Below are positions 33,611 through 40,980 of a stretch of DNA of 64,000 nucleotides, piece by piece. The notes beneath the pieces were generated by a model, which was given only the letters and a program-made list of their open reading frames with translations, was not told the origin of the DNA and searched no databases. Origin of the DNA: JAEUOS01 sp965279115 (GTDB lineage Bacteria; Pseudomonadota; Gammaproteobacteria; Burkholderiales; JAEUOS01); assembly GCA_965279115.1 (NCBI GenBank), contig OZ257137.1:1550001-1614000 (forward strand). The letters are read 5' to 3'. The translations under genes and the position numbers were made by a program. Positions within the stretch are counted from its first letter, which is position 1; each line of letters starts with the position of its first letter.

Positions 33611-33645
33611 ACGCCGGCCGGGCAACCCGCCGGCGTTTTTGTTTG
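33611..33645 (+). terminator. Intrinsic terminator of the DctP gene
   Basis: ACGCCGGC (33611-33618) pairs with GCCGGCGT (33629-33636) around a 10-base loop, followed by TTTTTGTTT. It lies 21 bases after the stop codon and 30 bases before the AmpG start. Confidence 0.85.
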
Positions 33646-33674
33646 GTGAACGCGGCTGATAGACTCCGACCCGC

Positions 33675-34937
33675 ATGCGCCTAGCCGACTACACCGCCGT
33701 CTTCACCAATCGCCGCGTCGGCGTCATGCTGTTGCTGGGCTTCGCCTCGGGCCTGCCATTGGCCCTGACCACGGGCACCCTGCAGGCCTGGGCCACCGTC
33801 GAGGGCCTGGACATCAAGACCATCAGCTTCCTCACGCTGGTGGGGTCGGCCTACACGCTGAAGTTCCTGTGGGCACCGCTGATGGACCGGTTCGTCCCCC
33901 CGTTCCTCGGCCGCCGGCGCGGCTGGATGGCGCTTACGCAACTATTGCTCGCCGGCGGGATCGCCGTGATGGGCAGCCTGTCACCGAAGGACGCCATCCT
34001 TGCGCTGGCCCTGATGGCGGTGCTGGTGGCGTTTTTCTCGGCCTCCCAGGACATCACCTTCGACGCCTATCGCTCCGACGTGCTGCGCAACCAGGAACGC
34101 GGCGCGGGTGCGGCCGTTTCGGTGCTCGGCTACCGGCTGGCGATGCTGGTCTCCGGCGGCCTTGCCCTGGTACTCGCCGACAGCTTCATCGGTTGGCGCG
34201 CCACTTACTGGCTGATGGCGGGACTGATGCTCGCCGGCATTTGCGCGACACTCGTCGCACCGGAGCCGGAGGTCGATGTCCCGCCCCCCAGAACCCTTGA
34301 GGAAGCGGTCATAGGTCCCCTGCGGGACTTCTTTTCGCGAGACGGTGCGGTACTGGCATTGACATTGATCGTGCTCTACAAGCTGGGGGATGCCTACGCG
34401 GGCAGCCTGACCACGACTTTCCTGATTCGCGGGGTCGGCTTCTCCGCCACCGAGGTTGGGGCAATAAACAAGGTGCTGGGCCTGATCGCGACCATCATCG
34501 GCGCCCTGGCCGGCGGCGCGCTGATGCTGCGCCTTTCCATGTTCGGTGCCCTGATGCTGTTTGGCGTGCTGCAGGCGGTCACCAACCTGGGATTCTGGGT
34601 ACTGGCACTGACGCCGAAGTCCTATGAGTCGATGGCACTGGTGGTCGGACTGGAAAACCTGTGCGGCGGGATGGGCACGGCGGCCTTTGTCGCGTTCCTG
34701 ATGGCGTTATGCAAGGCGCGCTATTCAGCCACCCAGTTCGCGCTGCTCTCGGCGCTGGCGGCGGTGGGCCGCACCTTCATCGCCGGACCGACCTCATGGC
34801 TGATGGTCGAAGACCTCGGCTGGGCCGGTTTCTACCTGTGTACCTTCTTCATCGCGCTGCCGGGGCTGGCGCTGCTGTGGATGCAGCGCTCGAACATCGC
34901 CGCGATGGCTGCGGACAATGCGCGGTCAGCGCCCTGA
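33675..34937 (+). CDS. ampG: AmpG-family muropeptide/MFS permease
   Basis: This 420-residue, 12-helix major facilitator transporter of the AmpG group imports anhydro-muropeptides for cell-wall recycling. Signatures include LGFASGLPLALTTGTLQAW, GSAYTLKFLWAPLMDR, GRRRGWM, FFSASQDITFDAYRSDVL and AAFVAFLMALCKARYSATQFALLSAL. The 3' end overlaps the convergent metW stop by 12 bases. Confidence 0.9.
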   Translation: MRLADYTAVFTNRRVGVMLLLGFASGLPLALTTGTLQAWATVEGLDIKTISFLTLVGSAYTLKFLWAPLMDRFVPPFLGRRRGWMALTQLLLAGGIAVMGSLSPKDAILALALMAVLVAFFSASQDITFDAYRSDVLRNQERGAGAAVSVLGYRLAMLVSGGLALVLADSFIGWRATYWLMAGLMLAGICATLVAPEPEVDVPPPRTLEEAVIGPLRDFFSRDGAVLALTLIVLYKLGDAYAGSLTTTFLIRGVGFSATEVGAINKVLGLIATIIGALAGGALMLRLSMFGALMLFGVLQAVTNLGFWVLALTPKSYESMALVVGLENLCGGMGTAAFVAFLMALCKARYSATQFALLSALAAVGRTFIAGPTSWLMVEDLGWAGFYLCTFFIALPGLALLWMQRSNIAAMAADNARSAP

Positions 34938-35537
34938 CTTGATGCGGTAAATCGCCAGTTCGCCGTTGACGTTGGGGTTATCCGCCACCGGCCTGCCATC
35001 GGCGAGGGCCACCCGTTCGACAATCTCGAGCCCGAGTTGGCTGCACAGATCCTCGAAATCGGCCAGCGTACAGAGGTGAACATTCGGGGTGTTGTGCCAC
35101 TCATGCGGCAAGCTGTCGGACACCGGCATCCTGCCTGCATCGAGCTGGCGGAAATTCGGCGCGTAGCGGAAATTGGGGAAGGACACCACGGCTTCGCGCC
35201 CCACCCGGACCATGTCCTTGAGCAAGGCCTCGATGCCGTGCATCGCCTGCAGGGTCTGTGAAAGCAGGACCGTGTCGAACGAGGCGTCGGCGAAGCTTGC
35301 CAGGCCGCGTTCCAGGTTGCCCTGGAGCACGTTGACACCGTTGCACAGCGCGGCCAGGACATTGGCGTCGTCGATCTCGATGCCATACCCCTTGACGCCG
35401 CGCTCGCGCGCAAGGGCCTTCATCAGGGTGCCATCGCCGCAACCGAGGTCGAGCACGCGCGAACCCGGCCGCACCATGCCGGCGATGATGCCGAGGTCCG
35501 CCCGCAGCGAGAGGGCATGTCCGTCGCGCGTGCTCAC
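34926..35537 (-). CDS. metW: Methionine biosynthesis protein MetW
   Basis: This 203-residue MetW has a class I methyltransferase-like fold (RVLDLGCGDGTLMKALA, GVNVLQGNLERGL, FDTVLLSQTLQAM, EAVVSFPNFRYAPNF, PHEWHNTPNVHLCT). It is needed in several proteobacteria for activity of the MetX homoserine acyltransferase. The ATG overlaps the metX stop by four bases (ATGA), so the two are made together under the SAM-II riboswitch. Confidence 0.94.
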   Translation of the reverse strand: MSTRDGHALSLRADLGIIAGMVRPGSRVLDLGCGDGTLMKALARERGVKGYGIEIDDANVLAALCNGVNVLQGNLERGLASFADASFDTVLLSQTLQAMHGIEALLKDMVRVGREAVVSFPNFRYAPNFRQLDAGRMPVSDSLPHEWHNTPNVHLCTLADFEDLCSQLGLEIVERVALADGRPVADNPNVNGELAIYRIKSGR

Positions 35538-36664
35538 AGCCCCTCCGCGATGGCGTCGTAGTAGGCGCGGGCCAACGCGTGATAGCGTGGATCCTCGAGC
35601 AGGAACTCGTCATGGCCATGCGGCGCATCGATCTCCGCATACGACACTTCCGCACGGTTGGCGGTGAGCGCGTCGACGATCTCGCGCGAGCGCGCCGGCG
35701 AAAAGCGCCAGTCGGTCGTGAACGACACCACCAGGAACCTGACGCCGGCGGCGGACTTGAGCGCCGCGGCCAGATCGCCGCCACACTCGGCCGCCGGGTC
35801 GAAATAATCAAGCGCCTTGGTGATCAGCAGGTACGTGTTGGCGTCGAAATAGCCGGAAAACTTCTCGCCCTGGTGGCGCAGGTAGGACTCGATCTGGAAC
35901 TCGGTGCCATAGCCGTACATGAGGCCGTCACGCAGGTCGCGGCCGAACTTCTCGGCCATGACATCGTCGGACAGGTAGGTGATATGGCCGATCATGCGCG
36001 CGACCTTGAGTCCGCGCACCGGTACCACGCCATGACGGTAATAGTGGCCACCGTGGAAATCCGGGTCGGTGATGATGGCCTGGCGCGCCACCTCGTTGAA
36101 GGCGATGTTCTGCGCCGACAGGCGCGGGGTGGACGCGATGACCAGCGCATGGGCGATGCGGTCGGGATAGGCGATGGCCCATTGCAGGGCCTGCATCGCG
36201 CCCAGCGACCCGCCCATCACCGCGGCGAAACGCCGGATCCCCAGGTGGTCGGCCAGGCGCGCCTGTGCGTTGACCCAATCCTCCACGGTTACCACCGGAA
36301 AATCGGCGCCATAGGGCTGGCCCGTCGCCGGGTTCACATGCTTGGGGCCGGTCGAGCCGAAGCAGCCACCCAAGTTGTTGACGCCAATGACGAAAAAGCG
36401 GTCGGTGTCGAGCGGTTTGCCGGGACCCACCATGTTGTCCCACCAGCCGACGCTGGTGGCATCGTCTTCATAGATTCCGGCGACATGGTGCGAGGCATTG
36501 AGGGCATGGCACACCAGCACGGCGTTGCTGCGCGCGGCATTGAGGCGGCCGTAGGTCTCGTAAGCGAGCTCGAAATGCGGAATCGAGCGGCCGCTGCGGA
36601 ATGTGAACGGCTCGGCGAACCGCGCCAGCTGCGCCTTCACGATACCGACCGAACCAGGATCCAA
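35534..36664 (-). CDS. metX: Homoserine O-acyltransferase MetX (TTG start)
   Basis: This 376-residue alpha/beta-hydrolase-fold enzyme acylates homoserine, the first step of methionine synthesis. It shows FELAYETYGRLNAARSNAVL, NNLGGCFGSTGP, GGSLGAMQALQW (nucleophile Ser) and PHGHDEFLLED (catalytic His). Pairing with metW suggests the succinyl-using MetXS type. The best start is TTG with GGAG upstream; the next candidate is GTG at 36640. Expression should fall when SAM is high. Confidence 0.94.
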   Translation of the reverse strand: MDPGSVGIVKAQLARFAEPFTFRSGRSIPHFELAYETYGRLNAARSNAVLVCHALNASHHVAGIYEDDATSVGWWDNMVGPGKPLDTDRFFVIGVNNLGGCFGSTGPKHVNPATGQPYGADFPVVTVEDWVNAQARLADHLGIRRFAAVMGGSLGAMQALQWAIAYPDRIAHALVIASTPRLSAQNIAFNEVARQAIITDPDFHGGHYYRHGVVPVRGLKVARMIGHITYLSDDVMAEKFGRDLRDGLMYGYGTEFQIESYLRHQGEKFSGYFDANTYLLITKALDYFDPAAECGGDLAAALKSAAGVRFLVVSFTTDWRFSPARSREIVDALTANRAEVSYAEIDAPHGHDEFLLEDPRYHALARAYYDAIAEGL

Positions 36665-36681
36665 GACCTTTGACTCCGCAA

Positions 36682-36716
36682 ACGAAAAACCCGAGCAACC
36701 GGCCGGCTGTTCGGGT
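36682..36716 (-). terminator. Intrinsic terminator between the riboswitch and metX
   Basis: On the - strand CCCGAACAGCCGG pairs with CCGGTTGCTCGGG (one A-C mismatch, one G-U pair), followed by TTTTTCGTTT. It ends 17 bases before the metX TTG and lies about 30 bases after the SAM-II aptamer, so it can act as the expression platform. Confidence 0.8.
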
Positions 36717-36744
36717 CTGGATCGTCGTCTTGCGAACCACCTGA

Positions 36745-36798
36745 CACCTCTTTAGCCGGATTTTTATAGCGCCCGCAATCCGATGATCAAATCGGCGC
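36745..36798 (-). ncRNA. SAM-II riboswitch upstream of metXW
   Basis: Reading the - strand, P1 is GCGCC (36798-36794) with GGCGC (36773-36769). The loop carries GATTTGA and GGATTGC. The 3' tail is TATAAA-n5-GGCTAAAGAGG, the SAM-II core. The loop CGGATT (36782-36777) is fully complementary to tail AATCCG (36762-36757), giving a six-pair pseudoknot at the position where other SAM-II RNAs have GTATT/AATGT. The conserved GCTAAA-AGG tail, the pseudoknot and the methionine gene target agree. Sensing SAM should lower metX-metW expression through the terminator downstream. Confidence 0.88.
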
Positions 36799-36815
36799 TG
36801 AACAACCATTGTAGC

Positions 36816-37247
36816 CTACCCCGTGCCGCCTGTTCTGCGCTGCCAGTCCTCCCGCCGCACCGTCGTGCGGCGCGCATGGTTGCGCTTGACCGGACCGTGC
36901 AGCGCGAAGTCATGCAGCTTGGCCAGCACGAACTTGCGCACCGCGATCGGCAGGTTGGCCGACTCGCGCAGAAAACGCGCGTTGACGCGCTCGGCATCGA
37001 AGGCGCCGCCGGATTCAAGCAGCGGAGCCTCGGTGCGACGCGCCGCTTCCACGCCGTCGTGGAACAGGCCCGCCGCCTCCTTCCAGCTGATCGCGCACTC
37101 GTTGGGCCTGCCACGGTTGTAGCAGAGCTGCATGTGGACGAATTCGTCGCCGCGCTGCCACAGGTAGAGGTCGAAAAAATCGCTCTCGAACCAGTGCTTC
37201 GTGACACCCGGCTCGTTCTGGCTGACGTTGGCAATGGCTCTAAGCAT
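36816..37247 (-). CDS. Uncharacterised 143-residue protein following ptsI
   Basis: This gene starts inside the last eight bases of ptsI and ends 18 bases before the SAM-II aptamer. The protein is soluble, with QNEPGVTKHWFESDFFDLYLWQ, FVHMQLCYNRGRPNECAISW and a basic Arg-rich tail (RNHARRTTVRREDWQRR). No signal peptide or membrane span is seen and I do not recognise the family. The coupled start and unbroken reading frame support coding. It may be part of the PTS operon. Confidence 0.65.
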   Translation of the reverse strand: MLRAIANVSQNEPGVTKHWFESDFFDLYLWQRGDEFVHMQLCYNRGRPNECAISWKEAAGLFHDGVEAARRTEAPLLESGGAFDAERVNARFLRESANLPIAVRKFVLAKLHDFALHGPVKRNHARRTTVRREDWQRRTGGTG

Positions 37248-39003
37248 TGAGCAGAGCGAGTTGCTCACGCAGGCGTTCCGGCTCCTCGGTGCGCAACATG
37301 CGCTTCACCTGAACCTCGGTGTCGGCGAGGCTGGAGCCCAGCACGCGCTGCTTGACCTCGAGCAATTGCGCCGGATGCATGGAGAACTGCTTCAGCCCCA
37401 TGCCAAGCAGAAGCCGTGTCATCGCCACCTCGCCCGCCATTTCGCCGCATACGGCCACCGGTATGCCCGCCTTGTTGGCGGCGCGAATCGTGTTGGCCAC
37501 CAGGAACAGCACCGCCGGATGGAGGGGATCGTACAGGCTCGCCACCTGGTCGTCGGCGCGGTCGATCGCCAGTGTGTACTGGATCAGGTCGTTGGTACCG
37601 ATGGAAAGATAGTCGAGCTTCTTGACGAACAGGCCCACCGACAGCGCCGCGGCGGGAATCTCGATCATGCCGCCCACCTGCACTTCGGGCGCATGCGGAA
37701 TGCCGGCAGCATCGAGCTGGGCCCGCGCCTCGGCGATATGCGCGAGTGCCTGCTCGACCTCATGCGCATGCGCGATCATCGGCAAAAGGATCTTCACCGG
37801 CCCGTAGTGCGAGGCCCGCAGGATCGCGCGCAGCTGCGCCTGGAACATCTGCGGTTCGGCCAGGCAATAGCGGATCGCCCGCAGGCCAAGCGCCGGGTTG
37901 AGCGTCACCGCGTCGTGGGCCGACTCGGCGTCGAGTTGCTTGTCCGCGCCGATATCGAGGGTACGAATGGTGACCGGCTGGCCGCCCATCGCCTTGACGA
38001 CCTTGCGATAGGCCTCGAACTGCTCGTCCTCGTCAGGCACCTGCTTGCGGTTCATGAACAGGAACTCGGTGCGGAACAGGCCGACCCCCGTGGCGCCCGC
38101 GTCGTTTGCCGCCTTGACGTCGTCAGGCAGTTCGATATTCGCATGCAGTTCGACGGGGATGCCATCGAGGGTCGCGGCGGGAGCGCTCACCAGGCGCTTC
38201 AACTTCCTGCGCTCGAGTTGCAGGGCACGACGCTTGAGCTTGTATTCCTCCAGCACCGCGGCGTCCGGCGCCACGATCAGGACGCCTTCGGTTCCGTCGA
38301 GGATGAGCCAGTCGTCCTCGGTCACCAGTTCGCGCGCATGACGCAGCGCCACGATCGCGGGCAGCGAAAGGCTGCGCGCCATGATGGCGGTATGCGATGT
38401 GACGCCGCCCACGTCGGTGACAAAGCCGGCGAACTGGTGCTCCTTGAAGATCAGCATGTCGGCGGGCGAGAGATCGTGCGCCACGACCACCATCTCGCTT
38501 TCCTGCGACTGCAGCGCCTTGAGTTTCTGGGTCCGGGACAACACCGCATGCAGGCCGGTTCCACCGCCGAGGAGCGCCTTGAGCACGCGCTCGACCACTT
38601 GCATCACGTCGTGCTTGCGCTCGCGCAGGTAGTCGTCCTCGATGGCGTCGAACTGCGCGACCAGCGCGTCCATTTGCTGGATCAGGGCCCATTCGGCGTT
38701 GCAGCGGCGCTCCTCGATGATGCGCACCGGCTCCTTCGAGAGCATCGGATCGGAAAGGATCATCCAGTGCAGGTCGAGAAAAGCGCCCAGTTCTCCCGGG
38801 GATGAATGAGCCAGATTGGTATGCAGGCTCTTCAATTCCTCCTGCACCACGGCCACCGCGGCGTCAAAGCGCGCGACCTCGGCGGCGACCTGCCGGGGAT
38901 CGACCAGGTAGTGGGAAACATCCAGCGCCACCGGCGTCACCAGGTGGGCACGGCCGATGGCGATGCCGCCGGATACGCCGATGCCGTGGAGGCTGAAGGT
39001 CAT
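37240..39003 (-). CDS. ptsI: PTS enzyme I
   Basis: This 587-residue PEP-protein phosphotransferase transfers phosphate from PEP to HPr. The phospho-His lies in GGVTSHTAIMARS (about His204). The C-terminal PEP-binding half shows GVGLFRTEFLFMNR, RTLDIGADKQL, NPALGLRAIRYCL and CGEMAGEVAMTRLLLGMG. ptsH and the EIIA(Man) gene lie directly upstream, with no EIIB or EIIC, so the chain is probably regulatory rather than for sugar uptake. Confidence 0.95.
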   Translation of the reverse strand: MTFSLHGIGVSGGIAIGRAHLVTPVALDVSHYLVDPRQVAAEVARFDAAVAVVQEELKSLHTNLAHSSPGELGAFLDLHWMILSDPMLSKEPVRIIEERRCNAEWALIQQMDALVAQFDAIEDDYLRERKHDVMQVVERVLKALLGGGTGLHAVLSRTQKLKALQSQESEMVVVAHDLSPADMLIFKEHQFAGFVTDVGGVTSHTAIMARSLSLPAIVALRHARELVTEDDWLILDGTEGVLIVAPDAAVLEEYKLKRRALQLERRKLKRLVSAPAATLDGIPVELHANIELPDDVKAANDAGATGVGLFRTEFLFMNRKQVPDEDEQFEAYRKVVKAMGGQPVTIRTLDIGADKQLDAESAHDAVTLNPALGLRAIRYCLAEPQMFQAQLRAILRASHYGPVKILLPMIAHAHEVEQALAHIAEARAQLDAAGIPHAPEVQVGGMIEIPAAALSVGLFVKKLDYLSIGTNDLIQYTLAIDRADDQVASLYDPLHPAVLFLVANTIRAANKAGIPVAVCGEMAGEVAMTRLLLGMGLKQFSMHPAQLLEVKQRVLGSSLADTEVQVKRMLRTEEPERLREQLALLNA

Positions 39004-39027
39004 GTCGCGCGCAGCCCCTTGCGAGGC

Positions 39028-39300
39028 TTACTTGCCTTCACCGAACTTGTCGGCCACGAGCGCCTTGAGCGCAGCCAGGGCGGCCGCCTCATCCTCGCCG
39101 GCAGTTTCAATCTCTACCTTGGCGCCGATGCCGGCGGCGAGCATCATGACACCCATGATGCTCTTGCCGTTGACCCGTCGGCCATTGCGCGAAAGCCAGA
39201 CTTCGCTCCTGAACTGCGCAGCCAACTGCGTCAGCTTCGCCGACGCGCGCGCGTGCAAGCCGAGCTGATTGACGATCTCAACTTCCTCCCGCTGTGGCAT
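39028..39300 (-). CDS. ptsH: PTS phosphocarrier HPr
   Basis: This 90-residue HPr has the phosphorylated histidine in GLHARAS (His16) and the regulatory serine region NGKSIMGVMML (Ser47). It overlaps the upstream EIIA gene by 23 bases and precedes ptsI by 24 bases. A kinase for Ser47 is not in the window. Confidence 0.95.
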   Translation of the reverse strand: MPQREEVEIVNQLGLHARASAKLTQLAAQFRSEVWLSRNGRRVNGKSIMGVMMLAAGIGAKVEIETAGEDEAAALAALKALVADKFGEGK

Positions 39301-39694
39301 TGCAGGCGTCCTCCTTCATGTTGATTTGTCCCCGTGTCCCCGCTTCCATGGCGCGGATCACCACTTGCTCCAAAGGCAGGTGCCGGTAGGCCAGCGCGCG
39401 CACCAGCATCGGCAGGCTGACTCCGGCGATTCCTTCCACGCGTCCCGGCGCCAGCAGGCGCGCAGCGATGTTGGATGGCGTGGCACCGAAAATGTCCACG
39501 AACACGATCGCGCCTGCGCCATCCTCGATACCGGCCAGTTCGGCTCGCGCCCGCTGCATGACCTCCGCCGGATCGTCCTTGGGCGTAACGGCCAGCGCCC
39601 GTGCGTTCATCTGGCGCGCACCGAGAACGTGGTCCGCGGCCTCAAGCAGGGCCTGGCCGGTACTGCCGTGGGTGATGAGCAACACGCCGACCAT
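39278..39694 (-). CDS. PTS EIIA component, mannose family
   Basis: This 138-residue EIIA(Man)-type protein has the active-site histidine in LLITHGSTG (His9), FVDIFGATPSNIA and GVSLPMLVRAL. In betaproteobacteria this stand-alone EIIA receives phosphate from HPr and is thought to act as a signalling output, without EIIB or EIIC. It is the first gene of the PTS operon and its 3' end overlaps ptsH by 23 bases. Confidence 0.93.
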   Translation of the reverse strand: MVGVLLITHGSTGQALLEAADHVLGARQMNARALAVTPKDDPAEVMQRARAELAGIEDGAGAIVFVDIFGATPSNIAARLLAPGRVEGIAGVSLPMLVRALAYRHLPLEQVVIRAMEAGTRGQINMKEDACNATAGGS

Positions 39695-39757
39695 GGATGC
39701 ATGTAGTGGGAACGGTGCAACAAATATACACGCCCATACCCTCGCGGCGGCGCAACA

Positions 39758-40705
39758 TCATGCCCCGATGGCAGCCTCCTCCAGCGCGTCAATGAACATG
39801 CCGGCGACGTTGAAGCCGGTTTGGGCGGTGATTTCCTGGAAACAGGTCGGACTCGTGACGTTGATTTCGGTAAGCCTGTCGCCAATCACATCCAGCCCCA
39901 CCAGCAGAAGCCCGCGCGCCGCCAATACGGGCCCCAGGGCCTCGGCGATGCGGCGGTCGTCGACCGACAATTCGCGCGCGACACCGGTGCCGCCGGCCGC
40001 AAGGTTGCCGCGTGTCTCGCCCGCCTTGGGTATGCGCGCCAGGCAGTACGGCACAGGCTTGCCACCGATGACCAGCACCCGCTTGTCACCATCGACGATC
40101 GCCGGCAGGTATTTCTGCGCCATGATCGTGCGCCGCCCCATGTCGGTGAGCGTTTCGATGATCACCGACAGGTTCGGCTCGGAACGGCTGACGCGGAATA
40201 TTCCGGTGCCACCCATGCCGTCCAGCGGCTTGAACACCGCCATGTCGTGTTCGGCCACGAAAGCACGCAATTCGTCCTCGCGCCGCGACACCAGCGTCGG
40301 TGCGGTGAACTGCGGGAATTCGCCAATGGCCAGCTTTTCGTTGTGGTTGCGGATCGCCTGCGGATTGTTGAAGACCCGCGCGCCATCCGCCACGGCACGC
40401 TCGAGCAGATGCGTGGAATAAAAGTATTCCATGTCGAAGGGCGGGTCCTTGCGCATGATGACAGCGTCGAAGTCCCTGACCGGCTCGCGCCTGGAATCCC
40501 CGGCCACATACCAGCCGGCGGCGCCCGGTGTCAGCGTGACCTGCCGCGCCCAGACATGCACCCGCCCGCTGGAAAGCAGCAGGTCTTCCTGCAGGCAGGC
40601 GTACAGACCATGCCCGCGCGCAGCCGCCTCGGTCATCATGGCGAAGGTCGAGTCCTTATAGGTCTTGAACTCGTCCAATGGGTCGGCAATGACCAAGATG
40701 CGCAT
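39758..40705 (-). CDS. gshB: Glutathione synthetase
   Basis: This 315-residue ATP-grasp ligase joins gamma-glutamylcysteine and glycine. Hallmarks are VIADPLDEFKTYKDSTFAMM, FDAVIMRKDPPFDMEY, VFKPLDGMGGTGIFR and LDVIGDRLTEINVTSPTCFQEI. It lies 63 bases upstream of the EIIA gene on the same strand, the common betaproteobacterial arrangement. Confidence 0.95.
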   Translation of the reverse strand: MRILVIADPLDEFKTYKDSTFAMMTEAAARGHGLYACLQEDLLLSSGRVHVWARQVTLTPGAAGWYVAGDSRREPVRDFDAVIMRKDPPFDMEYFYSTHLLERAVADGARVFNNPQAIRNHNEKLAIGEFPQFTAPTLVSRREDELRAFVAEHDMAVFKPLDGMGGTGIFRVSRSEPNLSVIIETLTDMGRRTIMAQKYLPAIVDGDKRVLVIGGKPVPYCLARIPKAGETRGNLAAGGTGVARELSVDDRRIAEALGPVLAARGLLLVGLDVIGDRLTEINVTSPTCFQEITAQTGFNVAGMFIDALEEAAIGA

Positions 40706-40892
40706 GATTCCGGTTCCTGTCGGGTTGATGCTTCGATATCCAGCCAGGCGGCCGGCGCAAACATGCGATGCGCCCGCACCACCACGATTCCGGCAACGCC
40801 AGCACCGCGCTGCCGTTCACGAGGGCGCGATTGTAGCCAATCGTCCGGTCAGCACATGCGCCGTCGCGGTTCATGTGGCCGGCCAAATGCAA

Positions 40893-40915
40893 AGCGCCCC
40901 GTCGATAGGGGCGCT
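40893..40915. terminator. Stem-loop after amtB
   Basis: AGCGCCCC and GGGGCGCT form a perfect 8-bp stem around GTCGATA. On the amtB strand it is followed by TTGCATTTGG, a weak T-rich tail. It is the likely end of the glnK-amtB transcript, about 65 bases after the stop. The rest of the 40706-40980 interval shows no gene. Confidence 0.55.
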
Positions 40916-40980
40916 CTGGTGTAGCCATCGAAACCGCGGGTCCCTGTCCTCCGGCCTGCCCGCGGGCTTCGTCCATCCGA

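Noticed and set aside
37201..38805. 534-codon + frame antisense to ptsI
   Set aside because: It is a shadow of the highly conserved ptsI frame, with His/Arg/Leu-rich sequence and no family resemblance.
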